Source: Eublepharis macularius
Taxonomy: Eukaryota > Chordata > Lepidosauria > Squamata > Eublepharidae
Assembly (NCBI RefSeq): GCF_028583425.1
Contig: NC_072796.1
Span: 123,911,464-123,975,463, forward strand
DNA: 64,000 bases
Direction of reading: 5' to 3'
This document shows, piece by piece, positions 63,179-64,000 of the stretch. The notes beneath the pieces were generated by a model. That model worked only from the letters and a program-made list of their open reading frames with translations, searched no databases and was not told the origin of the DNA. The first letter of the stretch is position 1, and every line of letters begins with the position of its first letter. The position numbers and the translations under genes were made by a program.

Positions 63179-64000
63179 GTAATTTTTCATTCCCTCTAAG
63201 AAATGAATATATTTCGCTCAGGCTCTCTGATGTGCAGATGTGGGCTCTGGTTTTCTCATATTCAGTCCACCCCTTCTCATTGAAAAATTGATCCAGCATT
63301 TTTCAGGCCAACTACAGCCCTTCCAATTTAGCACAGGTTTCAAGGTACAGGTCTGTGTTTTGTATAGCCTGCACTGTCATTTTGAGGTGCTTGTGGACCT
63401 TTGCTTCATAATACAGGTGTAGATCATGCTGCGTTTAACATATATCTTCAGGACTGCTCATGCTTCTGTTTTCTAGCCCCCCATTTCAATAACTGACCAT
63501 CTCTCTTTGCCTTCATAACAGCTGGCTTAACTCGTAACAGATTTAACAAGACTGTGTGCTTTCTGGCTGATAGTTACAGAAGTTTGAAACCGTGTGGAAA
63601 GACCAGGTTTACTTTCACTTGTTTTTTTCTCAACACTCCTCTTCACTTGGAAAGAGTGTTTAAGGGAAGTTCTGTCCCGCTTCATAACTTTCCCATATGT
63701 GTTACCTAAAACTTTCTTTCTACTTCAGTGCAGTATCCCTGGTGAAAAGAAGGTATGGATGGTTCCAGCTGCTTTCTCTTGTTATTGTCCCCCTGCCTTG
63801 ACCTCAGCCATATATGGGGGTTGCCTTTAGTTTACTGTTGACTCTTTTTGGTTTTAACAGCAGAGAAGACATGCAGCTTGCATAAGTAGGAAAATGATTT
63901 ATGTTGTGTAGCTAGCTAGCTATCAGTTGCCCCAATGTCCGCTGTCATTACCTCTTGCAAGTGATCAACTAACACAAGACTGCAGTTTGTACCTGTTATT
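63179..64000 (+). other. COL14A1: Start of the next COL14A1 intron
   Basis: It begins with the donor GTAATT. No fibronectin type III exon (VAPPTRLRY...) is found before the window ends. There is no recognised repeat apart from the short gctagctagctatc run near 63910. Confidence 0.6.

Noticed and set aside
1-64000. CRISPR arrays, operons, riboswitches or bacterial-type genes
   Set aside because: None seen; repeats are transposon families or microsatellites, and the genes are spliced vertebrate genes.

Overview
This is nuclear DNA of a squamate reptile (lizard-type). The evidence is two vertebrate genes with consensus splice sites, together with the repeat set expected of squamates: Bov-B LINE tails, 5S-rRNA-headed and tRNA-headed SINEs, a full-length L1, a Penelope-like element and many short hAT and palindromic DNA elements. 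No prokaryotic genes, CRISPR array or rRNA operon is present. The species cannot be fixed from the sequence.

Left part (1 to about 20.9 kb): the last four coding exons of DEPTOR, the DEP/PDZ inhibitor of mTOR kinase, run on the + strand (2301-2435, 5972-6042, 7073-7177, 16766-16894). They carry the serine-rich beta-TrCP degron and the whole PDZ domain. A long 3' UTR follows, with candidate poly(A) signals at 18217 and 20854. The introns hold many palindromic MITEs. One of them carries an exact TCTCGCGAGA regulatory motif.

Middle part (about 20.9 to 40.8 kb): intergenic and repeat-rich. Its centre is a nested structure. An old GGTTGCCAG-family repeat is split by a 2.8 kb insertion with inverted ends, flanked by perfect 19-bp direct repeats. 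Inside that lies a 2.3 kb Penelope-like element on the - strand (23774-26086). It has a perfect 12-bp target duplication, a nearly intact reverse transcriptase/GIY-YIG frame, and two 186-bp inverted terminal repeats that differ at one base. Those repeats contain hammerhead-ribozyme-like cores. Degraded relatives of the same terminal repeat occur at 0.1, 32.2, 37.6, 38.9 and 60.0 kb.

Right part (about 40.8 to 64 kb): a CpG-dense block (about 40.8-41.7 kb) is the best candidate for the COL14A1 promoter and noncoding first exon. The first coding exon of COL14A1 (signal peptide) is at 63052-63178. The intron between them holds a full-length, apparently young L1 (50865-57010) with both ORFs open and overlapping by ATGA, flanked by a perfect 17-bp target duplication. 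Immediately upstream is an unrecognised 234-codon frame encoding a single-pass membrane protein with three 19-residue tandem repeats. The L1 landed about 75 bp past its stop codon. The gene order DEPTOR then COL14A1 in the same orientation matches the order known from other vertebrates.
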